A stretch of DNA of 11,513 nt. Origin: Actinomycetes bacterium. GTDB taxonomy: Bacteria; Actinomycetota; Actinomycetes; S36-B12; GCA-2699445. Below are positions 6,045 through 11,513 of this stretch, piece by piece. Position 1 is the first letter of the stretch. Each line of letters starts with the position of its first letter. The DNA lies in contig JAHZKU010000074.1 of assembly GCA_022600255.1 (NCBI GenBank), positions 1 to 11,513 on the forward strand. Direction: 5' to 3'. The translations under genes and the position numbers were made by a program. The notes beneath the pieces are model-generated. The model was given only the letters and a program-made list of their open reading frames with translations. It searched no databases and had not been told where the DNA came from.

Positions 6045-8463
6045 TCGAATGCGCGAGTCCCAACTCCCCTACCAAGCAGCCCAAACCACTGCTCCCCGCG
6101 CACCGGAAACCACGGAGACTCGCTCTCGTCAAACCACCGACCTACACGCGCCCCGTACCACCCATCTGGGCGCGCCCCACAACCCTAATGTCGGCACATC
6201 CCCTCGCTCACGAGCAGGGGGCAAGAATGGACCCGGCCCCTCGCAGACAATCGTGTCGGGGCCGTCAGCCACTCCAACATCGTTCCCCGCGTCCGTGCAG
6301 GCCTATGAGCAGGCCCACTGGCCCCCACATCGACCCGCGCGGCACGTTAGGGAGTTCTGGCTAATGATGCGCCCCGCTTGGGTTGATCCCAGTTGGTACG
6401 GCATGAATCTGGCTCCTTGGGCTATCACCCTCATCGGCTTGCGGACTGGAGCACCGCTGCTAGAGAACCTGACAAAGGCACCTGTTGGCCACTGCACCAG
6501 CGATCACCGCGATTCGGCCAGGCTAGGGCCAGTGCGCGGTCGACACGTCGGGCTGCCGTGCGAGTGTCTCCTAGTGGCGGCCGCCGCTTGGGAGGCCTGC
6601 GCTCAATGGCAACACGCGACTGGGGTACGCCGCGCTACGGCCTTGATGGGCCAGCAGGCCGTCCTCGCCACGCCTGAAGGAACGGTGGCGGTGATTGATG
6701 CTGAGCTAGGCGGCGTGAGCGATCCGGCCCGTGAGGAACTCGCGATCGTGACCCGCGCCAGCCCACACTCCATCACCAATCGGATCGGGGTGGCGCGAGA
6801 ACTAGCCGAGCACCCCGAACTGCTCGATTTGGCCGAGCACGGCGCCTGCGCGTTCTGGGTGGTCCGCGCGGCGATCGCGGACGTGCGGCACTACCCCCTA
6901 CCAGAGGCACAACGCATCACCCAGACACTGGCCGATCGGGTGAATCGGCGCTTGCGGACAGACTTGATTCCTTGGGATGCCGCAGATATCCGACGTCTCA
7001 CCAAGCGACTCGTGTTGTCGCTGGCTCCCAAGATCCGTCACAAAGCCAGACAGGCCGCGAAGTGCTCGCGCGGGGTCAAGCTGTTGCCCGGGGAGAATGG
7101 CATGGCCACCCTCATCGCCGACCTGGAGCATACAAAGGCTCATCGCATCTTCCGCCGACTCACTGCTGTTGCCGGCTCACTGGACGCGCAGGGTGATGCA
7201 AGAAGTCTTGATCAGAAACGTGCTGACGTGTTGGCCGACCAACTCATCCACACCCCGTACGCCGCGCGGGCTGGCAACAACCACGTTGGCGGCACCAACG
7301 GAAGCAACCCCAGGCCGAGCAGCGGCAACGACCCAGACCCTTACCGCGGGACCACGGATAACAACCCCGGACCTCGCAACGGCACCACCCACAGCGACCC
7401 GGCACCTTGCAGCGCCGCCAACGACAGCAACCCCAGGCCGAGCAGCGGCAACGACCCAGACCCTTACCGCGGGACCACGGATAACAACCCTGGACCTTGC
7501 AACGGCAGCACCCACGGCAGCTGCTCGAGCGAGGCCGATACTGCCGGGACTGCAAACGACACCGCTAGCACGACCGGTTCTCAGATCCCTTGCTACACCG
7601 AGGTCCCCAGCAGTCACTCCGGCGCCACTCCCGTTGCAAGCACGGCCAGCACCCCAAACACCACCGACCCAGCCGGCGCCGCCAGCACCCCAAACACCAC
7701 CGACCCAGCTGGGACCACGCGTCCCGCGCCTACCGATTGCACCTGCGCGCGCAATCCGGACGCCGCTGCCAATCGCTTGCCAAGCTCGGCGGCGCAACCA
7801 GCCTCGCCAGCGGCGACAACGGAGGTTCAGGTGGTCGTCAGTCTTGCCACGTTGCTGGCCCTAGATGACGCGCCGGGTGAGCTCGCAGGCGTGGGCCCAA
7901 TTCCAGCCGAGACTGCCCGCGAGCTTGCGGCCGACGGGCAGTGGCGCGCGTGGGTGACAGACGCGACCGGAGCCGTGACCGCTACTGGAGTCAATCGGTA
8001 CCGACCCACCGCCGCACTGGCTCGACTGGTCCGAGCGCGGGAACCTTACTGCCGCATGCCCGGCTGCCAAGTGGCGGCCACCCGGTGCGACCTCGATCAC
8101 ACGCAACCGTGGCCGCAGGGAGCCACGACGGCTGAGAATCTGGGACCCCTCTGCCGCCGCCATCACAACCTGAAGACCCACCACGGTTGGAGCCTCGCCA
8201 ACCAGGGACAGACCCCACCGAGTGGCGAATTCGAGTCGGGTAACCCCAGGGCCAATCCCGCACCCGAATCCCCGCCAGACCGAAACGCAGAAACCCCGAC
8301 CAGCACACCCGCACCCGAACCCCCGACGAAGCGAAAGCCAGAAACCTCGCGCAACACCAATCCGCGGGCGGGGGCGGGTCCAGCCAAGCTGGTGTGGATT
8401 TGGACAACCCCTACCGGCAAAACGCTGCGGCAGAGTCAGGAGCCAGCGTTGCACCGCCCGTAA
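6037..8463 (+). CDS. DUF222 / HNH endonuclease (13E12 repeat family), SOS-controlled
   Basis: An 808-residue member of the actinobacterial DUF222-HNH family, widespread and multi-copy, with no firmly established role. Residues 1 to about 95 are Thr/Pro/Ser-rich and probably disordered. DUF222 spans roughly 110-405 (including EELAIVTRASPHSITNRIG and DVLADQLI). Residues about 410-600 form a low-complexity Asn/Thr/Pro/Asp linker with internal duplications. The HNH domain follows: C672-x4-C677, D687-H688, N701, C706 and H709-H710-N711, a zinc-supported beta-beta-alpha-metal nuclease with all key residues present. Residues about 720-808 are a Pro/Glu/Thr-rich tail. I chose ATG 6037 because an extended -10 sits 7 bp upstream and the LexA box spans it, implying a leaderless mRNA; GTG 6016 and ATG 6049 are alternatives. 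The gene converges on yggT. No transposase or terminal repeats flank it. A long linker inside an otherwise normal protein is unusual. Confidence 0.92.
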   Translation: MFDRMRESQLPYQAAQTTAPRAPETTETRSRQTTDLHAPRTTHLGAPHNPNVGTSPRSRAGGKNGPGPSQTIVSGPSATPTSFPASVQAYEQAHWPPHRPARHVREFWLMMRPAWVDPSWYGMNLAPWAITLIGLRTGAPLLENLTKAPVGHCTSDHRDSARLGPVRGRHVGLPCECLLVAAAAWEACAQWQHATGVRRATALMGQQAVLATPEGTVAVIDAELGGVSDPAREELAIVTRASPHSITNRIGVARELAEHPELLDLAEHGACAFWVVRAAIADVRHYPLPEAQRITQTLADRVNRRLRTDLIPWDAADIRRLTKRLVLSLAPKIRHKARQAAKCSRGVKLLPGENGMATLIADLEHTKAHRIFRRLTAVAGSLDAQGDARSLDQKRADVLADQLIHTPYAARAGNNHVGGTNGSNPRPSSGNDPDPYRGTTDNNPGPRNGTTHSDPAPCSAANDSNPRPSSGNDPDPYRGTTDNNPGPCNGSTHGSCSSEADTAGTANDTASTTGSQIPCYTEVPSSHSGATPVASTASTPNTTDPAGAASTPNTTDPAGTTRPAPTDCTCARNPDAAANRLPSSAAQPASPAATTEVQVVVSLATLLALDDAPGELAGVGPIPAETARELAADGQWRAWVTDATGAVTATGVNRYRPTAALARLVRAREPYCRMPGCQVAATRCDLDHTQPWPQGATTAENLGPLCRRHHNLKTHHGWSLANQGQTPPSGEFESGNPRANPAPESPPDRNAETPTSTPAPEPPTKRKPETSRNTNPRAGAGPAKLVWIWTTPTGKTLRQSQEPALHRP
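7303..7516 (+). repeat. Two near-identical copies of a ~90-bp direct repeat, 123-bp period
   Basis: Copies begin at 7303 and 7426, and only a few bases differ over about 90 bp. The period is 41 codons, so each copy encodes the same segment (NPRPSSGNDPDPYRGTTDNN followed by PGP). The duplication lies in the linker between DUF222 and the HNH domain. The near identity, including synonymous sites, points to a recent in-frame duplication. Confidence 0.9.
7648..7711 (+). repeat. 36-bp direct repeat in the HNH linker
   Basis: AGCACCCCAAACACCACC and the following GACCCAGC occur at 7648 and again at 7684, a 12-codon period encoding STPNTTDPAG twice. It is a second, separate in-frame duplication within the same linker. 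Confidence 0.85.
8258..8359 (+). repeat. Degenerate 51-bp repeat in the HNH protein tail
   Basis: Two diverged 17-codon units encode PAPESPPDRNAETPTST and PAPEPPTKRKPETSRNT. Sequence divergence suggests this duplication is older than those in the linker. Confidence 0.55.
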
Positions 8464-8464
8464 G

Positions 8465-8504
8465 CCCCGGTCGGGGTGGCAGCTGCCGACTGGCATCCTG
8501 GCAG
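8465..8504. terminator. GC-rich inverted repeats between convergent genes, possible terminator
   Basis: The 42 bp between the stops of the HNH gene and yggT contain CCCCG-GT-CGGGG (8465-8476), the palindrome GGCAGCTGCC (8478-8487) and a CTGCC/GGCAG pair (8483-8487 with 8500-8504). No T-run follows on either strand, so a classic intrinsic terminator is not shown, although actinobacterial terminators often lack one. Placement between converging genes is the main support. Confidence 0.35.
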
Positions 8505-8505
8505 G

Positions 8506-8805
8506 CTAGGCCAAGCTTGCCGCGAGGTTGTTCAGGACCCCCATCAGGATCGCGATACCCAAGATCAGGACAAGAAAGGAGAGATCCAATGAGACTTGAC
8601 CCAGCTTCAGCGGGGGGATAAACCGGCGCAAGAAGTTGATTGGCGGATCGGTAGCCGTGTAGATGACCTCGGCGACGATCAGGATTGGCCCAGAAGGCTC
8701 CCAGTTACGGGAGAAAACCTGCACCCAGTCGAAGATTAGGCGACCGATCAGCACCAGCATGTACAACCAAAGGATGGTTGCCAAGAGGCTCAGGATTGTG
8801 GACAA
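8506..8805 (-). CDS. yggT: YggT family membrane protein (YlmG-like)
   Basis: A 99-residue integral membrane protein of the YggT/YlmG family, found next to sepF in many bacteria and associated with division or envelope assembly; its molecular role is not settled. Two hydrophobic helices (residues about 4-24 and 73-95) flank the family signature TDPP (52-55), paired arginines (60-61) and IPP (63-65). The start is TTG at 8805-8803. The next upstream codons in this frame are ACC, TTC and then the TGA that ends sepF, so no earlier start is possible, and the N-terminus from TTG matches the family's usual start. There is no clear Shine-Dalgarno and only a 6-nt gap, so translation is probably coupled to sepF. 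It is the last gene of the operon here; divIVA does not follow. Confidence 0.93.
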   Translation of the reverse strand: MSTILSLLATILWLYMLVLIGRLIFDWVQVFSRNWEPSGPILIVAEVIYTATDPPINFLRRFIPPLKLGQVSLDLSFLVLILGIAILMGVLNNLAASLA

Positions 8806-8811
8806 GGTGAA

Positions 8812-9366
8812 TCAACTCTGGTTGAAGAACCCATCACGCGCCTGTTGCACGGCTGGGGCATCCCGCACGTCAACATTGGCGGGTGATAGCAGGAAGACCT
8901 TCTTGGTCACGCGCTCCAAGGAACCGCGCATTGCGAAAACCAACCCGGCGGCGAAGTCCACGATGCGCTTGGCGTCCGTGTCATCCATCTCAGAGAGATT
9001 CATGATGACCGGCGAACCAGCGCGGAACTCTTCCCCGATGCGGCGGGCCTCGTTGTAGGAGCGGGGGTGGATGGTGTGAATTGAGTAGGGATCGACTCCC
9101 GGCTGCGCTACCGGCTCAGAAACGGCCGTTGCCACCGAACCGCTCGGGCGAGAAGGCGAACGGACATCCACCGACTGCGCCTCGGCGGTCGCTGGCGAGG
9201 GCGCACTCGACAAGGTGGCGCGTCGCTGGGACTCATAGTTGCCGGCCCCCGACGTACCTGCTGAGGTGGCGGCCACCGGGCTGCCGGTTTGGTCGTAGCC
9301 GTCGTAGCCGGGTTCATCTTCGACAAGCCCTAGGTAGACGCCTAGCCGCTTCATTGCTGTGGCCAT
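8812..9366 (-). CDS. sepF: Cell division protein SepF
   Basis: SepF binds the FtsZ C-terminal peptide and anchors the division ring to the membrane; in actinobacteria, which often lack FtsA, it is the main tether. The protein has 184 residues. The N-terminus (MATAMKRLGVYLGLVEDE) is the membrane-binding amphipathic helix. Residues about 20-93 are a flexible Ser/Ala/Pro linker. The SepF domain runs from about 95 to 167 (SIHTIHPRSYNEARRIGEEF, then PVIMNLSEMDDTDAKRIVDF, then FLLSPANVDV). The GAGGAG ribosome binding site 7 nt upstream of ATG 9366 is strong. A 72-bp gap with a palindrome separates it from yggS, and yggT follows after 6 nt. Confidence 0.97.
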   Translation of the reverse strand: MATAMKRLGVYLGLVEDEPGYDGYDQTGSPVAATSAGTSGAGNYESQRRATLSSAPSPATAEAQSVDVRSPSRPSGSVATAVSEPVAQPGVDPYSIHTIHPRSYNEARRIGEEFRAGSPVIMNLSEMDDTDAKRIVDFAAGLVFAMRGSLERVTKKVFLLSPANVDVRDAPAVQQARDGFFNQS

Positions 9367-9372
9367 TATTCC

Positions 9373-9384
9373 GCTCCTCGTATG
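9373..9384 (-). promoter_or_regulatory. Strong ribosome binding site of sepF
   Basis: On the minus strand ACGAGGAGCG precedes ATG 9366, with 7 nt after the GGAG core. It is the best-matched Shine-Dalgarno of the division genes here and fixes the sepF start ahead of the alternative internal ATG four codons later. Confidence 0.75.
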
Positions 9385-9410
9385 GGGAAGTGAGGTGCCC
9401 TACATCTGAC

Positions 9411-9428
9411 GATACGTTCGTACGTATC
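9411..9428. promoter_or_regulatory. Perfect palindrome between yggS and sepF
   Basis: GATACGT and ACGTATC form 7-bp arms around a 4-nt loop, just past the yggS stop (9439) and 45 bp before the sepF start. A minus-strand TTGATA (9430-9425) overlaps one arm and resembles a -35 hexamer, but no good -10 follows. It could be an operator, an attenuating hairpin or a processing site separating ftsZ-pgeF-yggS from sepF-yggT. No T-run follows, so simple termination is less likely. Confidence 0.4.
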
Positions 9429-9438
9429 AAGGGCGAGA

Positions 9439-10146
9439 TTACCTGACATAGTTACGCTCCCCGAGTACCGCACCGCCAACACGCACGTGTGTCGCGCCTG
9501 CAGCGATGGCATCTTCGAGGTCCGCACTCATTCCGGCAGACAGGTACGCTGCTTCCGGAAACTCTTCAACGATGGTAGATCGGAGGTCTACCAGCCTCGC
9601 AAACGCCTCGGCCGGGAGTTCGCCGAGGGGCGCTACCGCCATGAGGCCGACCAGATCTAGGTGCTCCGCTTCCCGCAGCAGCCCGCAGATGTCTAGCGCC
9701 AGCGCCAAGTCGGCCCCGCCACGACCCTGCGCATCATCGCCAGCCTTGGCCAGTGACACCTGCACAAAACAGCCAAGGCGGCGGCCAGCGCGACCCGCCC
9801 CCCGATTTAAGGCTGCCACAAGCTCAGGTCGATCCACTGAGTGAACAAAATCGGCGTAACTCGCCACCGAGTTCGCCTTCTTGCGCTGCAACTGGCCGAT
9901 GAAATGCCACACAAGATCATCTGGGGAGAAACCGGCGGCCTTCTCTTTGCCCTCTTGATCTCGGTTTTCCCCGAAGTTGCGTACGCCGAGGGAATACAGG
10001 GATTCCACATCGGTGATTGGCCAGGTCTTGGTCACGATGATTTTGGTGATGGACTCTGGGTCTCGATCGGAATCCTGACAAGCCGCCGCGATGCGCTGGT
10101 CCAATAGCTCGAGGTGTTTTTGCAGCTCTTCGATTCTCGTTGTCAT
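9439..10146 (-). CDS. yggS: PLP homeostasis protein YggS (YlmE family)
   Basis: A pyridoxal-phosphate-binding protein with an alanine-racemase-like barrel, involved in PLP and amino-acid homeostasis in the cytoplasm; 235 residues, normal size. Signatures: IIVTKTWP with the PLP lysine at K40, NFGENR (57-62), HFIGQLQRKK (81-90), GLMAVAP, LSAGMSADLEDAIAAGATHV and RVGGAVLGER near the C-terminus. ATG 10146 overlaps the pgeF stop as ATGA, and a GGAGG at 10161-10157 lies 10 nt upstream. A longer frame starting at TTG 10167 would lie inside pgeF and is not supported. It is the third of the five operon genes. Confidence 0.96.
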   Translation of the reverse strand: MTTRIEELQKHLELLDQRIAAACQDSDRDPESITKIIVTKTWPITDVESLYSLGVRNFGENRDQEGKEKAAGFSPDDLVWHFIGQLQRKKANSVASYADFVHSVDRPELVAALNRGAGRAGRRLGCFVQVSLAKAGDDAQGRGGADLALALDICGLLREAEHLDLVGLMAVAPLGELPAEAFARLVDLRSTIVEEFPEAAYLSAGMSADLEDAIAAGATHVRVGGAVLGERNYVR

Positions 10147-10898
10147 GCGGCGTAGGCCTCCAGCCAAACGACAACACCTTGACGGCCCGTAACGCCATCG
10201 CGCCGGTAGGAGAACAGGCTCTCTTCAGCCTCGTAGGTACACCGCGAGTCGCAGCGAATGTCCTGCACGCCGCATGCTTGCAGTTGCGCCGTGACGGCGC
10301 CGTGCAAATCGATGGCCGTCGTTCCCTGTGCGGTTTGCCCTCGTGCCGCGGGAGTGGTTGCCATCACCTGCTCCTGCACCTGCGGCGACACCTCATAACA
10401 GGTAGGACAGATCGCCGGCCCAACCCCGACGAGCATGCGCTCGGGATTCGCCCCCATCGTGATCATCTCCCCTACTGTCTCCTGAACAACATTGGCTGCC
10501 ACACCTCGCCAGCCGCTGTGTATGGCAGCGACCACACCGGCCTGCGCGTCAAGGAGGGCCAGCGGAACACAATCTGCGGCCAGAGCGACGAGCCCCAGAC
10601 CAGATTCTGCTGTGATGAGCGCATCAACATCAGCCACCAGCCCTGGTTGCGTGACGACCGCATTCTTCTTGCCGTGTGCAGCTTGCATGACGGCGAGAGC
10701 GTCCGGAGCTAGGCCCGCGTAACCGGCCAAGCTCATCCGGTTGGCAGCCACGGAAGTCGATGAATCGCCTACGTGATCTGCCAGGTTTAGCGAGGCGTAT
10801 GCACCCTGCGAGAAACCACCCAACCGGTCTGTGAAGACCCAGCGTGCCTGCAAGCCCGAGTCCGAACTCCATTGCCGCCCTGCTGCCCGGACACCCAT
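10143..10898 (-). CDS. pgeF: Laccase-domain protein PgeF/YlmD (peptidoglycan editing factor)
   Basis: A 251-residue protein of the YfiH/YlmD/DUF152 family: a metal-dependent enzyme of the laccase-like fold, reported to act on purine nucleosides or, in other hosts, to remove wrongly built muropeptide precursors. The three metal-ligand positions are present: H75 in AAHG, C110 in AADCVPL and H127 in AIHSGWRG. Other family blocks are TDRLGGFSQGAYASLNL, GVGPAICPTCYEV and CTYEAEESLFSYRRDG. The start, ATG 10898, follows the ftsZ stop by 12 bp with only a weak ribosome binding site, which suggests coupling to ftsZ. Its stop overlaps the yggS start by 4 bp. The exact physiological substrate cannot be read from the sequence. 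Confidence 0.95.
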   Translation of the reverse strand: MGVRAAGRQWSSDSGLQARWVFTDRLGGFSQGAYASLNLADHVGDSSTSVAANRMSLAGYAGLAPDALAVMQAAHGKKNAVVTQPGLVADVDALITAESGLGLVALAADCVPLALLDAQAGVVAAIHSGWRGVAANVVQETVGEMITMGANPERMLVGVGPAICPTCYEVSPQVQEQVMATTPAARGQTAQGTTAIDLHGAVTAQLQACGVQDIRCDSRCTYEAEESLFSYRRDGVTGRQGVVVWLEAYAA

Positions 10899-10910
10899 GT
10901 CCGCGCGGCC

Positions 10911-11513
10911 TTACTTCAAGAAGTCGGGGATATCTAGGCCATCATCAGCAGATTCGTCGAAGACGATCCGCTTGGGCTCTACGGGCGTGCCGCTGCCCAC
11001 AGGCTGTTGCACGGCGCCGCTAGCGCGCACGGTCTCGCGCGCCGGCTGGGACGGCTCCACGGAAACAACCTCAGAGTCCGGCAGGTTTACGACCCGCTCT
11101 GACTCTTTGCGAGCCTGTGGCAATCCGCCGTCGAATCCGGCTGCAATCACGGTGACACGGACCTCGTCGCCGAGTGTGTCGTCGATAACCGCACCGAAGA
11201 TGATGTTGGCTTCTGGGTGTGCTGCCTCGGAAACCAGGGCGGCAGAGTCGTTGATCTCGAACAGTCCAAGATCTGAGCCACCGGCAATCGACATCAGCAC
11301 CCCGTGAGCACCGTCGATGCTGGCTTCAAGCAGTGGGCTGGAGATCGCACCTTCGGCTGCAGCAATGGCGCGGCCTTCACCACGGGAGGAACCGATGCCC
11401 ATCAGGGCCGAACCGGCGCCTTCCATGACACTCTTCACGTCCGCAAAGTCCAAGTTGATTAGACCTGGCGTTGTAATCAGGTCGGTGATCCCCGAGACGC
11501 CCTGAAGTAACAC
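10911..11513 (-). CDS. ftsZ: Cell division protein FtsZ, C-terminal part (start outside window)
   Basis: The last 200 residues of FtsZ, the tubulin-like GTPase that forms the division ring. The window edge cuts the gene, and the first visible codon (GTG, Val) is internal. Visible blocks are GVSGITDLITTPGLINLDFA, DVKSVMEGAGSALMGIGSSR, GEGRAIAAAE, GVLMSIAGGSDLGLFEI and NIIFGAVIDDTLGDEVRVTV. After AAGFD comes a variable linker of about 50 residues. The protein ends with the conserved C-terminal peptide DDGLDIPDFLK, the docking site for SepF, encoded two genes downstream of pgeF. The GTP-binding N-terminal domain lies outside the window. Confidence 0.98.
   Translation of the reverse strand: MLLQGVSGITDLITTPGLINLDFADVKSVMEGAGSALMGIGSSRGEGRAIAAAEGAISSPLLEASIDGAHGVLMSIAGGSDLGLFEINDSAALVSEAAHPEANIIFGAVIDDTLGDEVRVTVIAAGFDGGLPQARKESERVVNLPDSEVVSVEPSQPARETVRASGAVQQPVGSGTPVEPKRIVFDESADDGLDIPDFLK

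Noticed and set aside
7177..7797. 206-codon minus-strand frame under the HNH linker
   Set aside because: A repetitive shadow of the Asn/Thr/Pro linker with no start signals.
6000..8500. Mobile element carrying the HNH gene
   Set aside because: No transposase, integrase, terminal inverted repeats or target duplication can be seen; the family is often multi-copy, but mobility is not shown here.
10147..10167. TTG 10167 start for yggS
   Set aside because: It lies inside pgeF; ATG 10146 overlaps the pgeF stop and has GGAGG upstream, and its N-terminus matches the family.

Overview
The window looks like chromosomal DNA of a high-GC actinobacterium (Actinomycetota). On the minus strand it carries the end of the division and cell-wall cluster in the order usual for that phylum: ftsZ (3' part), pgeF/ylmD, yggS/ylmE, sepF, yggT/ylmG. 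It also has a Streptomyces-type isoleucyl-tRNA synthetase and a DUF222-HNH (13E12 family) gene, both common in actinobacteria. I cannot name the genus.

Layout from left to right. Positions 1-269 (minus) hold the start of an unrecognised, lysine/alanine-rich protein built on an 18-bp tandem repeat that runs off the left edge. It is divergent from ileS (462-3599, plus), with a 192-bp intergenic region containing short hairpins. Next, on plus, is a secreted protein with six delta-60-type motifs, a Pro/Thr stalk and a C-terminal membrane anchor (3671-5626). About 410 bp without a convincing gene follow. Then comes a large DUF222-HNH nuclease gene (6037-8463, plus) whose start codon lies inside a perfect actinobacterial LexA/SOS box. 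It converges on yggT, the last gene of the minus-strand division operon, which fills the rest of the window to 11513.

The five right-hand genes form a tight operon: a 12-bp gap, a 4-bp ATGA overlap, a 72-bp gap holding a perfect palindrome, and a 6-bp gap. FtsZ forms the division ring, SepF tethers it to the membrane, YggT is a small membrane protein of the same locus, YggS handles pyridoxal phosphate, and PgeF is a laccase-fold metalloenzyme linked to peptidoglycan editing. In many actinobacteria divIVA and then ileS follow yggT in the same direction. Here no divIVA is visible, ileS points the other way, and the SOS-controlled nuclease and the surface protein lie in between, so this is a local rearrangement or insertion point.

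The most interesting signals are: the SOS box overlapping an apparently leaderless start of the HNH gene; the swapped HIGH motif (GTHH) of IleRS, a signature tied to very strong mupirocin resistance; the near-identical tandem repeats in three separate genes; and the synteny break after yggT. I did not find a convincing wholly new multi-gene system.
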